The notes under the pieces were generated by a model, which was not told the DNA's origin, searched no databases, and saw only the letters and a list, made by a program, of their open reading frames with translations. Below are positions 9,837 to 22,075 of a stretch of DNA of 64,000 nt, piece after piece. Origin of the DNA: Megalobrama amblycephala (Eukaryota > Chordata > Actinopteri > Cypriniformes > Xenocyprididae); the NCBI RefSeq assembly GCF_018812025.1, contig NC_063062.1:3269927-3333926 (forward strand), given 5' to 3'. Both the position numbers and the translations under genes were made by a program. Every line of letters starts with the position of its first letter. Within the stretch, counting starts at the first letter, position 1.

Positions 9837-11035
9837 GCCAGTGCTCGATTTGAGGGAGGATGCACTCCTTACTATCCCCTTATGATTAATAAGTGTTGTG
9901 TATTATGTAATACATAAAAATCTCTATGTATGATAATTTACGAACTATGACTAACAATGAATAATAATCGGCCAATCTAAATATTTCAACAAGCTGTGCA
10001 TTAGGTAATTCAAAAAGTACATTGATTTAATAGGGACCGCAAGGTTGCATTGAGCCATTCAAAGTGAAATGTTAAGTAAATGTATGCATTTATTTTTTAT
10101 TTTTTAAGTCAGGCTTTAGTCCCTAAAGTGTTGAGCTATTTTCTTATGCCGCTGTTTAAGCAATCTGCACAGAAACCACCCAAGCCGTAGTTAATAGCTT
10201 GACATCTGCACTCAAGCTGCTGTTAATGACTCACTGCTTAAATATAGTTAATATAATTGTCCTTCACAGAGGGAAAAGTCAGACAATTGCAATTTAAAGA
10301 TAAATGTAGTGCTGAAGTATTCTATATAAACAGCCTTACAGCTACAGTGAGCACTAAATAGTCTGTTAAACTTTGCAAAAACTCATTACTTGGTTTCTTC
10401 AACCAAGAACTGGGGAAGGAAATCTACAGTTCAATACTAGCATGTCAAATTAATTCCAGCTTCAAGCTGTCCGTATATGTGACATGATTAAATCAGGCCC
10501 GAAGTGAATCTACATTTGGAAAAGACATGGCCACTGGGAGCTTGGCTATCTCTACTGGAGCTCACTCTACATTCAGACTAATAATATTGAAGCTGCACAG
10601 ACTAAAAAGAAATAGCCTCTAGTGGCTCTTTGCATTCAGACACAGACAAAGTCCACAACAGACGAATCTCCATCTGCATTTTAACATGAACAGCTGTTAC
10701 TTTAGGCCTGATAATATCTACAGTATTAAGAGATGTAATTGTTCACTTATTGTTTGATAAGGATATGCATTTAGACTAACTTTAGTATGTTATTCAACAC
10801 ATCAAAATACGTTTATTCAAAAGTGTACTTGTGTGTGTTAAGAAACACATGTACTATCTTTAAATACACGTAAATTAATATTATATATTCTGCATATACA
10901 GTTTTTAAATATAAGATTTGAAATACAATACAAGTGTACATTCAATACAATTCAGTGCACTTCTTTTTCTCAAGGGTGTTCAAACTGTTTGAGTATGATT
11001 TATCCAAATAAAGGTTACTATTAGGAACAAATTTC
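9837..11035. other. plekha7 intron, mostly unique sequence
   Basis: This is AT-rich intron. I see no coding exon, no RNA gene and no recognisable repeat up to the MITE at 11036. Confidence 0.6.
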
Positions 11036-11313
11036 GGTAACACTTTATTTTAAGGTTCGATTCTCACTTTTAACAAGTTGCTTATTAGCTTGCATATTAC
11101 TGGAATATTGGCTGTTTATTAGTACTTATAAAGCACATATTTATGCCTTATTCTGCATGACCATATTCTACATCCCTTAATCCTACCCAATACCTAAACT
11201 TAAATGCTACAAAAACTACCTTATTAACTATTAATAAGCAGTAAATTAGGAGTTAATTGAAACAAAAGTTGTAGTTAATAGTGAATATGTGTTCCCTATT
11301 CTGAAGTGTTATC
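11036..11313. mobile_element. GGTAACACTTTA MITE, copy 2, with 8-bp target duplication
   Basis: The element is 278 bp, the same length as the copy at 4214-4491. It begins GGTAACACTTTATTTTAAGG and its right end is a degraded complement. It is flanked by CAAATTTC at 11028-11035 and again at 11314-11321, a perfect 8-bp duplication that suggests a hAT-type insertion. Confidence 0.85.
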
Positions 11314-11929
11314 CAAATTTCATGTGCACTTTGTGGGCGTATTGCAGATGAATTACTCATAGTACTCGTACAAATAGCCACATATGCAAATAGGCCAGAC
11401 GCAAAACAAAGCCAACAGAGATTCTCAGAAAATATGAATCCCACATTCCTACAGTCAGACATGAAACGCCAAGGCGTATGCATGACGGATCCCATTCAAA
11501 TCAGCAAACAAATAGTTTTTGGAATAAAACTCTGACAAAGGAGAACATAAGGGCATCTAAGAGAATGAAAAGCCACTCCAGTCTCTAAATAGAGTTATGA
11601 AAAGAAATGACGTTTTTATCCTGGACTATCACAGTCAAATTTTCTGCCTGGCTGACTGCCAGCTCAAGCTGACACCTGTCTCATTAGTGTTGGGCTGCTA
11701 TGACAACTCAAAGATCCTGCCATGATCCCAATTTGGTGCCTTGGTTAATGACATCACCAGTAGAGACAGCTAACTATTCAGTCTTTCATGGCTGAAACTG
11801 GGAAACAAGCATTATGTGCGTCAAAGGAAAAGATCAATGTTTGAGATGGCCAAACTGTAAAGTAACTGTAAGTAAACCACATACTTGTTTATGCAGCTTA
11901 TCATCACACAGTCAGTTACTCCATTTACA
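11314..11929. other. plekha7 intron
   Basis: The sequence appears unique, with no exon or repeat that I recognise. Confidence 0.5.
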
Positions 11930-13400
11930 TGGACCCTAATAATCCGACTGTAATCGGACTAGTAGCACAGTCTGAATAAAAAGTCACTTGTAATCATGTC
12001 AATCGGAATGAATCGAATGCCAAATCTGATTAAAATTTCATTCGGATTGTAAGGGGTGGGGCCTTGTTTTGTTCGTGTGCTCGTTTTCTTCTAACTAGGA
12101 CCAAAAACTAATAAATATTCCGTCTGCTCTTTAAAACAGAAAAGAAACAATGTAGGAGAATATTATGAAACTCTGTATATTTGAAGCTTGTAACATACAG
12201 CGATCAGGCTTGACATTATGACCACCTAATATTGTGTTGGTCCCCCTTTTGCGGCCAAAACAGCCCTGACCCGTCGAGGCATGGACTCCTCTAGACCCCT
12301 GAAGGTGTGCTGTGGTATCTGACACCAAGATGTTAGCAGCAGATCCTTTAAGTCCTGTAAGCTGTGAGGTGGATCCTCCATGGATCGGACTTGTTTGTTC
12401 AGCACATCCCACAGATCGATTGGATTGAGATCTGGGGAATTTGGAGGTCAAGTCAACACCTCAAACTCGTTGTTGTGCTCCTCAAACCATTCCTGAACCA
12501 TTTTTGCTTTGTGGCAGGAGCATTATCCTGCTGAAAGAGGACACAGCCACCAGGGAATACCGTTTCCATGAAAGAGTGTACATGGTCTGCAACAATGCTT
12601 AGGTAGGTGGTACGTGTCAAAGTAACATCCACATGGATGGCAGGACCCAAGGTTTCCCAGCAGAACATTGCCCAAAGCATCACACTGCCTCCGCCGGCTT
12701 GCCTTCTTCCCATAGTGCATCCTGGTGCCATGTGTTCCCCAGGTAAGTGACGCACACGCACCCGGCCATCCACGTGATGTAAACGAAAACGTGATTCATC
12801 AGACCAGGCCACCTTTTTCCATTGCTTCGTGGTCCAGTTCTGGTGCTCACGTGTCCACTGTTGGCTCTTTCGGCGGAGGACAGGGGTCAGCATGGGCACC
12901 CTGACTGGTCTACGGCACCATACGCAACAAACTGTGATGCACTGTGTATTCTGACACCTTTCTATCAGAACCAGCATTAACTTCTTGAGCAATTTGAGCT
13001 ACAGTAGTTCATCTGTTGGATCGGACCACACGGGCCAGCCTTCAATGAGCCTTGGCCGTCCATGACCCTGTCACCGGTTCACCACTGTTCCTTCCTTGGA
13101 CCACTTTTGATAGATCCTGACCACTGCAGACCGGGAACACCCCACAAGAGCTGCAGTTTTGGAGATGCTCTGACGCAGTCGTCTAGCCATCACAATTTGG
13201 CCCTTGTTAAACTCGCTCAAATCCTTACGCTTGCCCATTTTTCCTGCTTCTAACAAATCAACTTTGAGGACAAAATGTTCACTTGCTGCCTAATATAAAC
13301 CCAATCACTTTATTTATCGTTCATGTAAACACTACATTCAGATTCATCAATCGGAATGAATTCATTCCAATCACAAACAGTGTCCATGTAAACATAGCTT
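11930..13400. mobile_element. TTTACATGGACAC MITE carrying a Tc1 copy
   Basis: TTTACATGGACCCTAATAAT at the left and the inverted CAGTGTCCATGTAAAC at the right bound an element. Its inner arms (AATCGGA / TCCGATT type) also match inversely. A Tc1 remnant splits it. Confidence 0.65.
12198..13291 (-). pseudogene. decayed Tc1-family transposase (family A)
   Basis: The left end shows a Tc1 terminus, TA followed by CAGCGATCAGGCTTGACATT; the opposite terminus is missing. On the minus strand the pieces read in order: helix-turn-helix region [19 protein letters not shown] and [11 protein letters not shown] (13256-13071); then WKKVAWSDESRF with the first catalytic Asp, GGGSVMLWAMFCWE, and FQQDNAPA with the second Asp (12992-12453); then, in another frame, the C-terminal region near 12451-12200. 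At least two frameshifts and a loss near 13010-13070 break it, so no active DDE transposase can be made. It is the same family as the fragments at 46105-46595 and 37830-38238. Confidence 0.9.
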
Positions 13401-14228
13401 GTGTTTGGGCCTGCCAATCCTAAACAGTGTGATTCCAGATTTTCCATATTCATGTTTCTAGTATCTAAACTAGGGATGGGTATTTTGGTCATTTCGTCTA
13501 CTTGAGTACTCAACGAACATCTGAGCTGAGATTGGACTCAGTGTCCGACTCGAGGAAGCGAGGCCGGCTAAGACAGCAGAGAGACAGAAAGCTGAGTCAC
13601 TGCTCAGCACCCATCTGCTCTTCTGCACTGACAGAACAAGACACACTGTAGCATCGCTGTCAATCAATAAGACTGACGGCCTGACAAACACTTACAGTCT
13701 CACAACGTCCCTTGACACATGCTGGAGAAGATTGCACTCAACGGTACTCCTTTAAACACAAACACACACACAAACACACGCTTGTTTCACTATATTAGTG
13801 AGGACATTGCATAGAATTCCATTGCTTTTGTATCAGGTTAATGATATTTTCAATGGCCTAACCCAACACCTAAACCTACCATCGCAGAAACATGTGCAAA
13901 ACACTAGATTTAAATGCAAACATATTTTGTCCGATTTATAAGCCCTTATAACCAGTGGGGACCAGTAAAATGTCCTCACTAGTTGGTTGATATAATATTT
14001 CACTATATAGGTAAATTATGTTATGAGTTTTATGTTTAAAACAAGAAGAACATAGTATTTGTTGATACAAAAAGCATTTGCCAAACCAAAGATATATTCT
14101 CTGACAAGTAAATATTTTGTCTTAAGTAAATTCATCTTGTTTCAATGATATTTAGATATTTGTCCTGGCCAGAAAGACCAAAATACTGAATAAGAAAATG
14201 TTTTCGGAAAGTTTTGTGACTCACTGAC
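13401..14228. other. plekha7 intron
   Basis: This interval seems mostly unique and includes a short (CA)-rich tract near 13760. No exon other than the one starting at 14229 was found. Confidence 0.5.
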
Positions 14229-14404
14229 CTCTTCACCGTATGTGTTTGCATCAGTGCAGCCTGGTTCATGGCCCTGACCCAGCCATTCATGTCCTCCTGT
14301 GTGTCCGCACTGAAATAGTACGTCCTCATCCCAGTGTGCTCCGCCTGCGAGCCAATCACAGAGCTTTGTTTGTAAATGTAGGAGCGCATCCCTGTGTGTG
14401 TAGC
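14229..14404 (-). CDS. plekha7: plekha7 exon: C-terminal half of the PH domain
   Basis: The 176-nt exon follows TTGCAG (14405-14410) in phase 0 and ends AAGAG|GTCAGT in phase 2. It encodes ATHTGMRSYIYKQSS, then GSQAEHTGMRTYYFSADTQ and EDMNGWVRAMNQAA. This covers the last beta strands and the C-terminal alpha helix of the PH domain, with the invariant helix Trp in NGWVRAM. Human PLEKHA7 has GMRTYYFSADTQEDMNAWVR at this place. The PH domain binds phosphoinositides and helps membrane and junction targeting. A stronger-looking donor GTGAGT lies 4 nt downstream but would put the next exon out of frame, so GTCAGT is preferred. Confidence 0.95.
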
Positions 14405-14886
14405 CTGCAAGAGAGAAAGCACAAAAATCAGCCCAGCCCTGGGAAAAGGAGAAACACTGCATCAGCAGATAAGTATTGGCCAGAGGAGCATCTGAGATTT
14501 CAGCATGATAATTAGAGGCGGGGAGGAATACAACACAACACAGCAGACACACTGAATCAAGGAGCAGATGACGATCAAGCCAAGGCCACAGTGATAAGAA
14601 ACACACATACACAAACTAAACATAACCTATCAGTTATGTAATCAAAGGTACAGAAACAACGATATGAATATGCATGAAGGACAGACGAAAAAGTTAAAGG
14701 TTACAATAAGCACCACACCACACAACAAGAGTAAAGAAAAGACATTATACATTTGAAAATACTAGAATAAGACATAAAAAATTCATATATAAAGAGCACT
14801 ACTGTTATGAATAAGTTATACATTTTGTTTCTGTAATAAATTATTATCAGACTGTCTGTGTTACTAAAATAATTACTAATGTAATT

Positions 14887-15057
14887 TATAATATAATATA
14901 ATATAATATAATATAATATAATATAATATAATATAATATAATATAATATAATATAATATAATATAATATAATATAATATAATATAATATAATACAATATA
15001 ATATAATATAATAAAATATAATATAATATAATATAATATAATATAATATAATATAAT
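14887..15057. repeat. (TATAA)n pentanucleotide array
   Basis: About 34 copies of a five-base unit run almost without a break, with a few single-base changes near 14993 and 15013. A short second run of the same unit is at 15293-15318. Confidence 0.97.
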
Positions 15058-15292
15058 GTCAATCGATTAAAAAATTAACTAATTAATCAAACACTTTTTC
15101 TGCAATTAATTGGGATTAAATGCATTGGAAATTTTTATATTTTTATATTGTAATAATTTCAGTTACTCTCCAAATTAATGTAGAAACAACTTAGACTGTA
15201 TATTTTAAATGTTTGTTTAAGGGCATCTTTTTATGAATGAATGCATTAAACTGAAAAAATGTATTGCATGCGATAACGCATTTTGACAGCAC

Positions 15293-15660
<368 letters not shown>

Positions 15661-16149
15661 CTAGAAGAAGAAAAAAAAAAGGCAGACTGCCATTCAAAAA
15701 CAGCAGAGACACTGCTTTAATTAACATTAACTCAACCTGCAATTTCCTCATTAAAAACAGATTCAGAGAGAGCAACTTCTGCTGCATTCGATTACGTAAA
15801 ATGAAACAAAGAGACAATTACAGTTCATTACAGACATCCGATCTCTCTTCTTCACTAACTCATTCTTTTTCTCTCTCAGTGTGAGCAAAAAGCACAACAC
15901 ACAACACACAGACGCATAAAGACACGTGTGTTTACATGACTGGCTCATTAAAGGCAAGCAGTGAGGTGCTAAGCTGCTGCCTGTGTTTTAATGGTCCACT
16001 GAGGGAAAGCTCTGCAATGAGGCTGTAAAGCGCAGACAGATGGCTGATCGGTTTGAATCATGCAGGGGGCCTGGACCACTGCTACATAACCATCCAACAG
16101 CCTGTGAAGTAACCTATAGCTAATTCCTTTGGACAAATGAAACTCATAT

Positions 16150-17267
16150 TCTTTATGTGATGGATCCCAAGAGTAAAAATAGTGTCATTATTTATTCATC
16201 CTCATGCAATTTTAAACCAGTGACTGTTGTTCTTCTATAGAACACAAAAAGAGATATTCTGATGAATGTGCAAGCTGCTCTTTTCCTGAAAACGAAAGCA
16301 TACAGCGTACAGCATACAAGTGGATCCATTCCAAGTAAAATCACACAACAGCCTTAGGTGACAAACCAACATTTAAGTTAAAAAAATCTTGTCATAGCTC
16401 TCATATTTCATTTATACTTCCGTATATTCAAACTTGTTGACAATCCATGGCATTTGGTTTCGTTCACATGGCCTAGGGCAGTTTTCATTGGATGATGACT
16501 TCCCCATTAACCTTTGAAAGCTTGGGATATAGTGCAAATGGACTACTTTTATGACATTTAGCTTTACAGTCTCTGGTCACTATGTGCTTTCACTGTATGA
16601 AAAACAATCCCATGAATAATTGTTGAAAACATCTCCATTTGTATTCCTTGGAAGAAACATGACATACATTAAAGGTGATAGAGAGGATTTTTTCGTCGAC
16701 TGAGAAACCAAAGACTGTTAGTGAGTTTTTGAAATGAGCGCACGCGTAAGAACAGCCCCCCTCCTTCACAGCTCATTTCAAAGGAACGCCTCCCAAAACT
16801 CGTGCACGAGTATTGGAACACGAGTGTTTACCACCGGCATTCGCTGTGTCGTGTTAGTGGATTCATTATGTCGGACTCACCGCAGGTAACTCATAATCTG
16901 CAGTTGTTACTCCTGTCTCCTGACAAAACATTGCATGCAGCGCCTGTGGAGTGAGGAAAGTTACTGGAGCGAGCAGCCGCGCTCGTCTCTCACAAGGAAC
17001 GTCATGGCAGTGATTGACAAGCCAGAGGGCCAATCGTTTGTGTGATGATCGCATAAACGATTGGCTGATGTTTTTAAGGCTCTACCTCGTGCACAGATGA
17101 TGTATATTAATATTATTACTTTCAGTGCACCTAATAAATAGTCTTTTATCAGTTAGTAAAGACAGTTTCAAGTAATATTGCAAAAATGTATAAAACAAAA
17201 CATCCTCTTTAGCACCTTTAAGAAATATATGACATAATTAAAATTTTTGGGTGAACTTTCCCTTTAA
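16150..17267. mobile_element. degraded Angel-like MITE with nested TTAA element
   Basis: The right end, TTTTTGGGTGAACTTTCCCT before TTAA at 17264, and the left inner part (GTCATTATTTATTCATCCTC) resemble fish Angel-type MITEs. The element is interrupted by the MITE at 16669-17221. Confidence 0.65.
16669..17221 (+). mobile_element. TTAA/AGGTGCTAAAGAGG MITE, copy 1
   Basis: The element has TTAA on both sides and inverted ends AGGTGATAGAGAGGAT and ATCCTCTTTAGCACCT. It is 553 bp long and highly similar over its whole length to the copy at 43787-44341 in the same orientation. A piggyBac-type non-autonomous element is the best fit. Confidence 0.9.
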
Positions 17268-17362
17268 CTTCAATAGGATGTGTATGAACTGAAAAGCCCA
17301 TTATATTATGGTAAGTAATCAGCATTTTTTTTCAATATATGCCCACAGAAAATGTTACATCT

Positions 17363-17617
17363 ACACTATCATTCAAAAGTTAGGATTAGTAAGAATTTTC
17401 TTTTCTTTTGGAAAGAAATGTATCCCTTTGTAAGGACACATTAAATTGCTCAAAATGACAGTAATGACATTTAGAATATATATAATTTTAAACTTTCTAT
17501 TCATTATATGAAAAGACATGAAACAAAATGTTGTTTCTGTAAATGCTGTAAACTGTATCAGCCTTTCAAAAACATTTAAACATTTTACCCCCAACCCCAA
17601 ACTTGAATGGTAGTGTA
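17363..17617. mobile_element. short ACACTACC-family MITE with both ends
   Basis: The left end CTACACTATCATTCAAAAGT and the right end ACTTGAATGGTAGTGTAG are inverted repeats about 255 bp apart. It is the most compact complete copy of this family in the window. Confidence 0.85.
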
Positions 17618-18134
17618 GATTGAAGAAAAATCTTAGCTTAAATAAGCTAATATACATTGGCCTTCAGTCACACTCATATTACAAAGCAAAGGTTTAATTT
17701 TATGTGCTATTAAATCATAACTCAGATCTTATTAATATCCAAACTAAAACTATGTGCATGCAAAAACACAGCTGTGTACATGACAAAACAAAGAGCTAAC
17801 AATAGCATGCTGCTTCCTTTCTTTTTGGCACCCTGCAGCATGTAGGACTATTTGAAGATGCTTTTAGCTTTCATTAATAGCATTCTCTATTATGTCATCC
17901 ACAATCCATTATAAGTACGCAGCACCCTGGTACAGCAAACGTTTGTTTAACAGTCCTGTTTGCTTACAGCCACAAGAGGAGAGCTTTGAATATCTGTGAA
18001 CCGACTCCATATCTGGATGTTACGGTAATCAGGTTTTCGATTCAGGAATGATTTGTGCAAATTCAGAATGATTCAATCCAATTCACAATTAGATTTAATT
18101 AAATTTGATTTTGACTAATTGACAAACAAAATTC

Positions 18135-20347
18135 TTAAAGTGTTAGTTCACTCAAAAATGAAAATTCTGTCATTAATTACTCACCCTCATGTTGTTCCAC
18201 ACCCGCAAGAACATCATTCATCTTCAGAACACAAATTAAGATATTTTTGATGAAATCCGAGATCTCCCATAGAACAGATCAACAAAATTACCACATTCAA
18301 GGTCCAGAAAAGTAGTAAAACGTCGAGAAAATAGTCAACATGACTATTATGAACACAACCTATTATATGTCAACCGCCGGCTCAGTATTGGCCAGCTCCT
18401 GCATCAGCATCACATGCATGCGTCGTGGTGCTCACGTGAACAGCTTCGGCCAATATTGAGTCGGCGTTCGGATGTAAACATGGAAGCACTGCAATGCGTC
18501 TTCAACGTAAATATAGGAGAATGACATGGGAGAGAAGAAATTGTTGAATAAAGTTGTTATTTTTGTTTTGTTTTTGCACACAAAAAGTATTATTGCTTCA
18601 TAATATTACGGTTGAACCTCTGTAGTCACATTGACTGTTTTAATGATGTCTTTACTACTTCTCTGAACCTTGAATGAGGTAATTCCATTGCTTTCTATGG
18701 ATAAAAAAATCTCTCGGATTTTATCAAAAATCTTAATTTGTGTTCCGAAGATGAACGAAGGTCTTGCGGGTTTGGAGCAACATGAGAGTGAGCTATTAAC
18801 CCTCTGGGGTCTGAGGATTTTTGGGGCCCTGGAGAAGTTTTGACATGCCCTGACATTTGTGCTTTTTTCAGTTGTTCATAAACATATTAATGGAAAAAGT
18901 GTCATTACACTGTATTCAGCACAAACTAGGCTACAATAATATGTGAGGAACATGTATGTACATGTTTGTATTTTTTAAGGAATAACGTTTATGCATGGTT
19001 ATTGAAAAAAAAAAAAACTTAAGTCACTGAAATAAAGCCAAAAATTATATATTAAATCTGTGTTCACAAGACTTCTGGGTATTGGAGGTTGTCGACTAGA
19101 GTTTTTGCTTCAGAATGATGTAAAAATTATTCTGCCTACTCCTTCATATAAAACAATAGAGAGATTTAAATTTTGTAAGACACTTTTGGTCAAGAAACAC
19201 AGTATGCGTGGAGGCGCGAATCACCACTGAATAATGGATGATTCTCACCTGAGAAGACAAAAGAATCGCATAATAATGACCTGAAATGACTTGCATAATA
19301 ATGAGCTCTTTCAGTCAGGTAGGCTGTGAAAAAAACCTGTGAGACATTGATCATGTCTCAAGCTCATGGTGTATATCAAACATACAGAAAAAACAGCAAC
19401 ACTGTGAAATATTATTACAATTTAAAATAATGGTATTCTATTATATTCTTTAAAATATAATGTATTTCTGTGATGCAAAGTGTCTGAACAATTATGTTAC
19501 CTCTATGGCATTTCATATAGCCTTTTAGCTTAAAAGCATGCACATTTTGAGAAATATTGATGGATTCTCATGTTTATGTCAATTTTCTATACACAGGAGT
19601 AATATTTATTGTCATCACTATGAGCGCTAGATACTGTGTTTTCAATTCATACTTGCAGCCGGAGGGTGCTCTGTACACCTTTAGTCCACAAATTAATCTA
19701 AAGAAGGACAACCATGTGACTCTCCAGGAACTAACAGAGGCCAGAGATCGCTATATCATCCAGATAAACACTTTTCAAGACAATAAATACACGTTTGAGA
19801 CGATGAATGCATGCATTGCCTCAGTATTTGCCTCTGAATAGCGCTCGTTCCGTGGGCGTGGCCGCATTAGCGGATAATGAGCTGAATCAAGGACTTCTGA
19901 CATGGCTCTCTTTTCATACAGATTACATAAACAGAGAATTTGTTTTTGATTTGACTTACACGACTTAAAACCTGACATTTCAATGTTTTTTTAGACATAA
20001 GTCTAATTTTTTTGTGATTAGTATTCACCAAGTTACAGTTCATTTTCTGAGAACTATCAGATTGGAGTTCGTTTAGAGGGAGACGAGAGATCACGCATCA
20101 TGTTAGTTTTCTTTATTTTACAAAAAGCACAAAATTTTGTTTTTACTCTGAGTGTACACAAATAAAAGAAGATATTCAACAGATTAAAATGGTGTATAGC
20201 TCTTAATTGTATGTGCAACATTGACGGAGTATTTTGAGTCTCTTTCACACTGGTAAGAAAAAAAACGCGGTGATCACGCCGGCGTGACCGCCGACCCGAG
20301 GGAGTTAATGACAGAAATTTCATTTTTTGGGTGAACTAACCCTTTAA
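18135..20347. mobile_element. Angel-like MITE split by a 1.5-kb insertion
   Basis: It starts TTAA AGTGTTAGTTCACTC and ends GGGTGAACTAACCCT TTAA. The inner arms pair (TTCAGAACACAAATTAAGAT near 18226; ATCTTAATTTGTGTTCCGAA near 18731). A second element occupies 18796-20308 inside it. Confidence 0.85.
18796..20308. mobile_element. 1.5-kb TTAA element with CCCT ends (piggyBac-like)
   Basis: TTAA is present on both sides (18796-18799 and 20305-20308). The ends are CCCTCTGGGGTC on the left, and CGACCCGAGGGAG on the right, which is the complement of a related CTCCCTCGGGTCG. Joining the flanks through one TTAA restores the ordinary Angel-like arm, so this is a clean insertion. The longest plus frame, 19557-19841 (94 codons), matches nothing I know, and I see no DDD transposase motifs. 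It is most likely a non-autonomous derivative. Confidence 0.8.
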
Positions 20348-21056
20348 ATGGGCTATATGTAGAATTCATAAACCCTTGTTTTTAGTGACACCAGTGGCCA
20401 TTAAGTGAACTGCAGCCAGCAATTTATTGCTCGTGCACATGTAATGCACAAGGAACCGAACGCGATTCAAAGCCCCGATATACTCACAATATACTCGTTC
20501 TTTGCTTAGAAGTAAAAAGACGTTAGAAACACCTTTGCAGAGACATACTGTTAATGAACTTCCCGACGCCATCCACGCTGCTGAGATAACGATGTTTAAA
20601 TGAATATGTAAATAAAATAAACACACAACAAAAATGACAGCGCTGAGAAAACAGCAGTTAAGAAAGCATCTGATCATAGCGATGTGGATATGTTTGCACC
20701 AGCACTGCGATTCACCGGCATAAAATTACATTTATGACAGTTTGAGGTATAGATCTGACTATGTGAGAAAATAGTTTGAATTAATACATTTTCTTTGCAT
20801 GACATCGTGAACATTGTATAAGCTTTTGTATCATGTGTCATCAGGCTCTCTGGAGCGCACGTAACCGTCACATCCTTTTGATTTTTCCAGCAAAAACATC
20901 CAGAGTCCTTCACCTAAAGGTCAGTCTACAGGCTTTCATAGAAGTCGGGGAAGGTCTCGTTTTTTAAGTTTCATTACAAGGTGTTCACACATTGGCAATA
21001 CAAAATGTCATTAATACATGAAGATTCTTACATATAGCCCCTTTAAGATTATTGCA
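20344..21056. mobile_element. TTAA/GGGCTATATGTA MITE abutting the previous element
   Basis: The inverted ends ATGGGCTATATGTA and TACATATAGCCCCT have TTAA on each side. Its left TTAA (20344-20347) is the same four bases that end the Angel-like MITE. Confidence 0.8.
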
Positions 21057-22075
21057 AACATGTTTCAACATGGAATATAACAGAGTGCAATAACGCATAA
21101 AATATTTTAGAGCGGAACACACCAAGGAAAGTATTCCATAATCCATTTTCTAAAGATTTTATTTATTTCCATGACTTTCTTGGTCTGGAAATAACAACTT
21201 TTTAAAAATTCCCTATTTCCAGGATTTCCAAGACCAACTCTGAGTAAGTAAACCAAATCAAAAATTATCTGATACATTCAGTTTTCTTCAAGGTCAAAAT
21301 CATTTCACACATCTCAAAAAGAGGAAATACTGTCAGTGAGAAAAGTCACACAGAGTCTCAAAGAGTTTGCACATGCCACTGGTTAATGTAGAGAAGCCAT
21401 AGAGTTAAAAGTGTACCTATTTACAGATGAAGCTGATTGTGTCTCAGAGCCTTTCTGGACTGTCAGTCACTCATCACAGGCAGGAAGCCCACCAATGGGA
21501 ACAGAAGAAGGACATAGTTCAGCAAATAGAGGACAATGACTGGTCACCTGAACCAACAGCTACTGGCTTTTCCTGTTCAGGATATATACAGGTGCTGGGA
21601 AATTGTCAGTATAATTTAAGGACTGTCAGCACCATCAGGATAAGAGGGTGACAGAAACAAATAGCAGGAGCAAAAGAGCACAAAACAGCACGCCAAACCG
21701 CAAAACAGCCTGAAACACAAAGCACAAACGCCCACAGAAAGAAGCCATAAGAGAAATACAAAAGATGCTCTTTCCCACCTTCGAACCGATATCTAGAAGC
21801 TCATCGCCGAATCAGTGAAACATTTTGTCGCTCGGACATTTCTATCTACCAGCATGTGGGGTGAGATTGCTGGCTGAGCAGAATTCACTGCAGTAAGCCT
21901 TCTTTTTTATAGGGGATTAGTACAGATTACAGACTCTCTGCTGCCCATCTGAGTCACTCAATACTAAAAATCGACATCCAGATTTCAAGGTAAACATTCT
22001 CTCTTGTGTGAAGCTTACAGCAAATGATCCCTAACCCTCAGAAGAGTGTATGATACAACTCCTAGCTACCCAACA
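21057..22075. other. plekha7 intron, mostly unique
   Basis: I see no exon or repeat that I can name. The 74-codon plus frame at 21427 has no recognisable motif and is considered chance. Confidence 0.5.
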
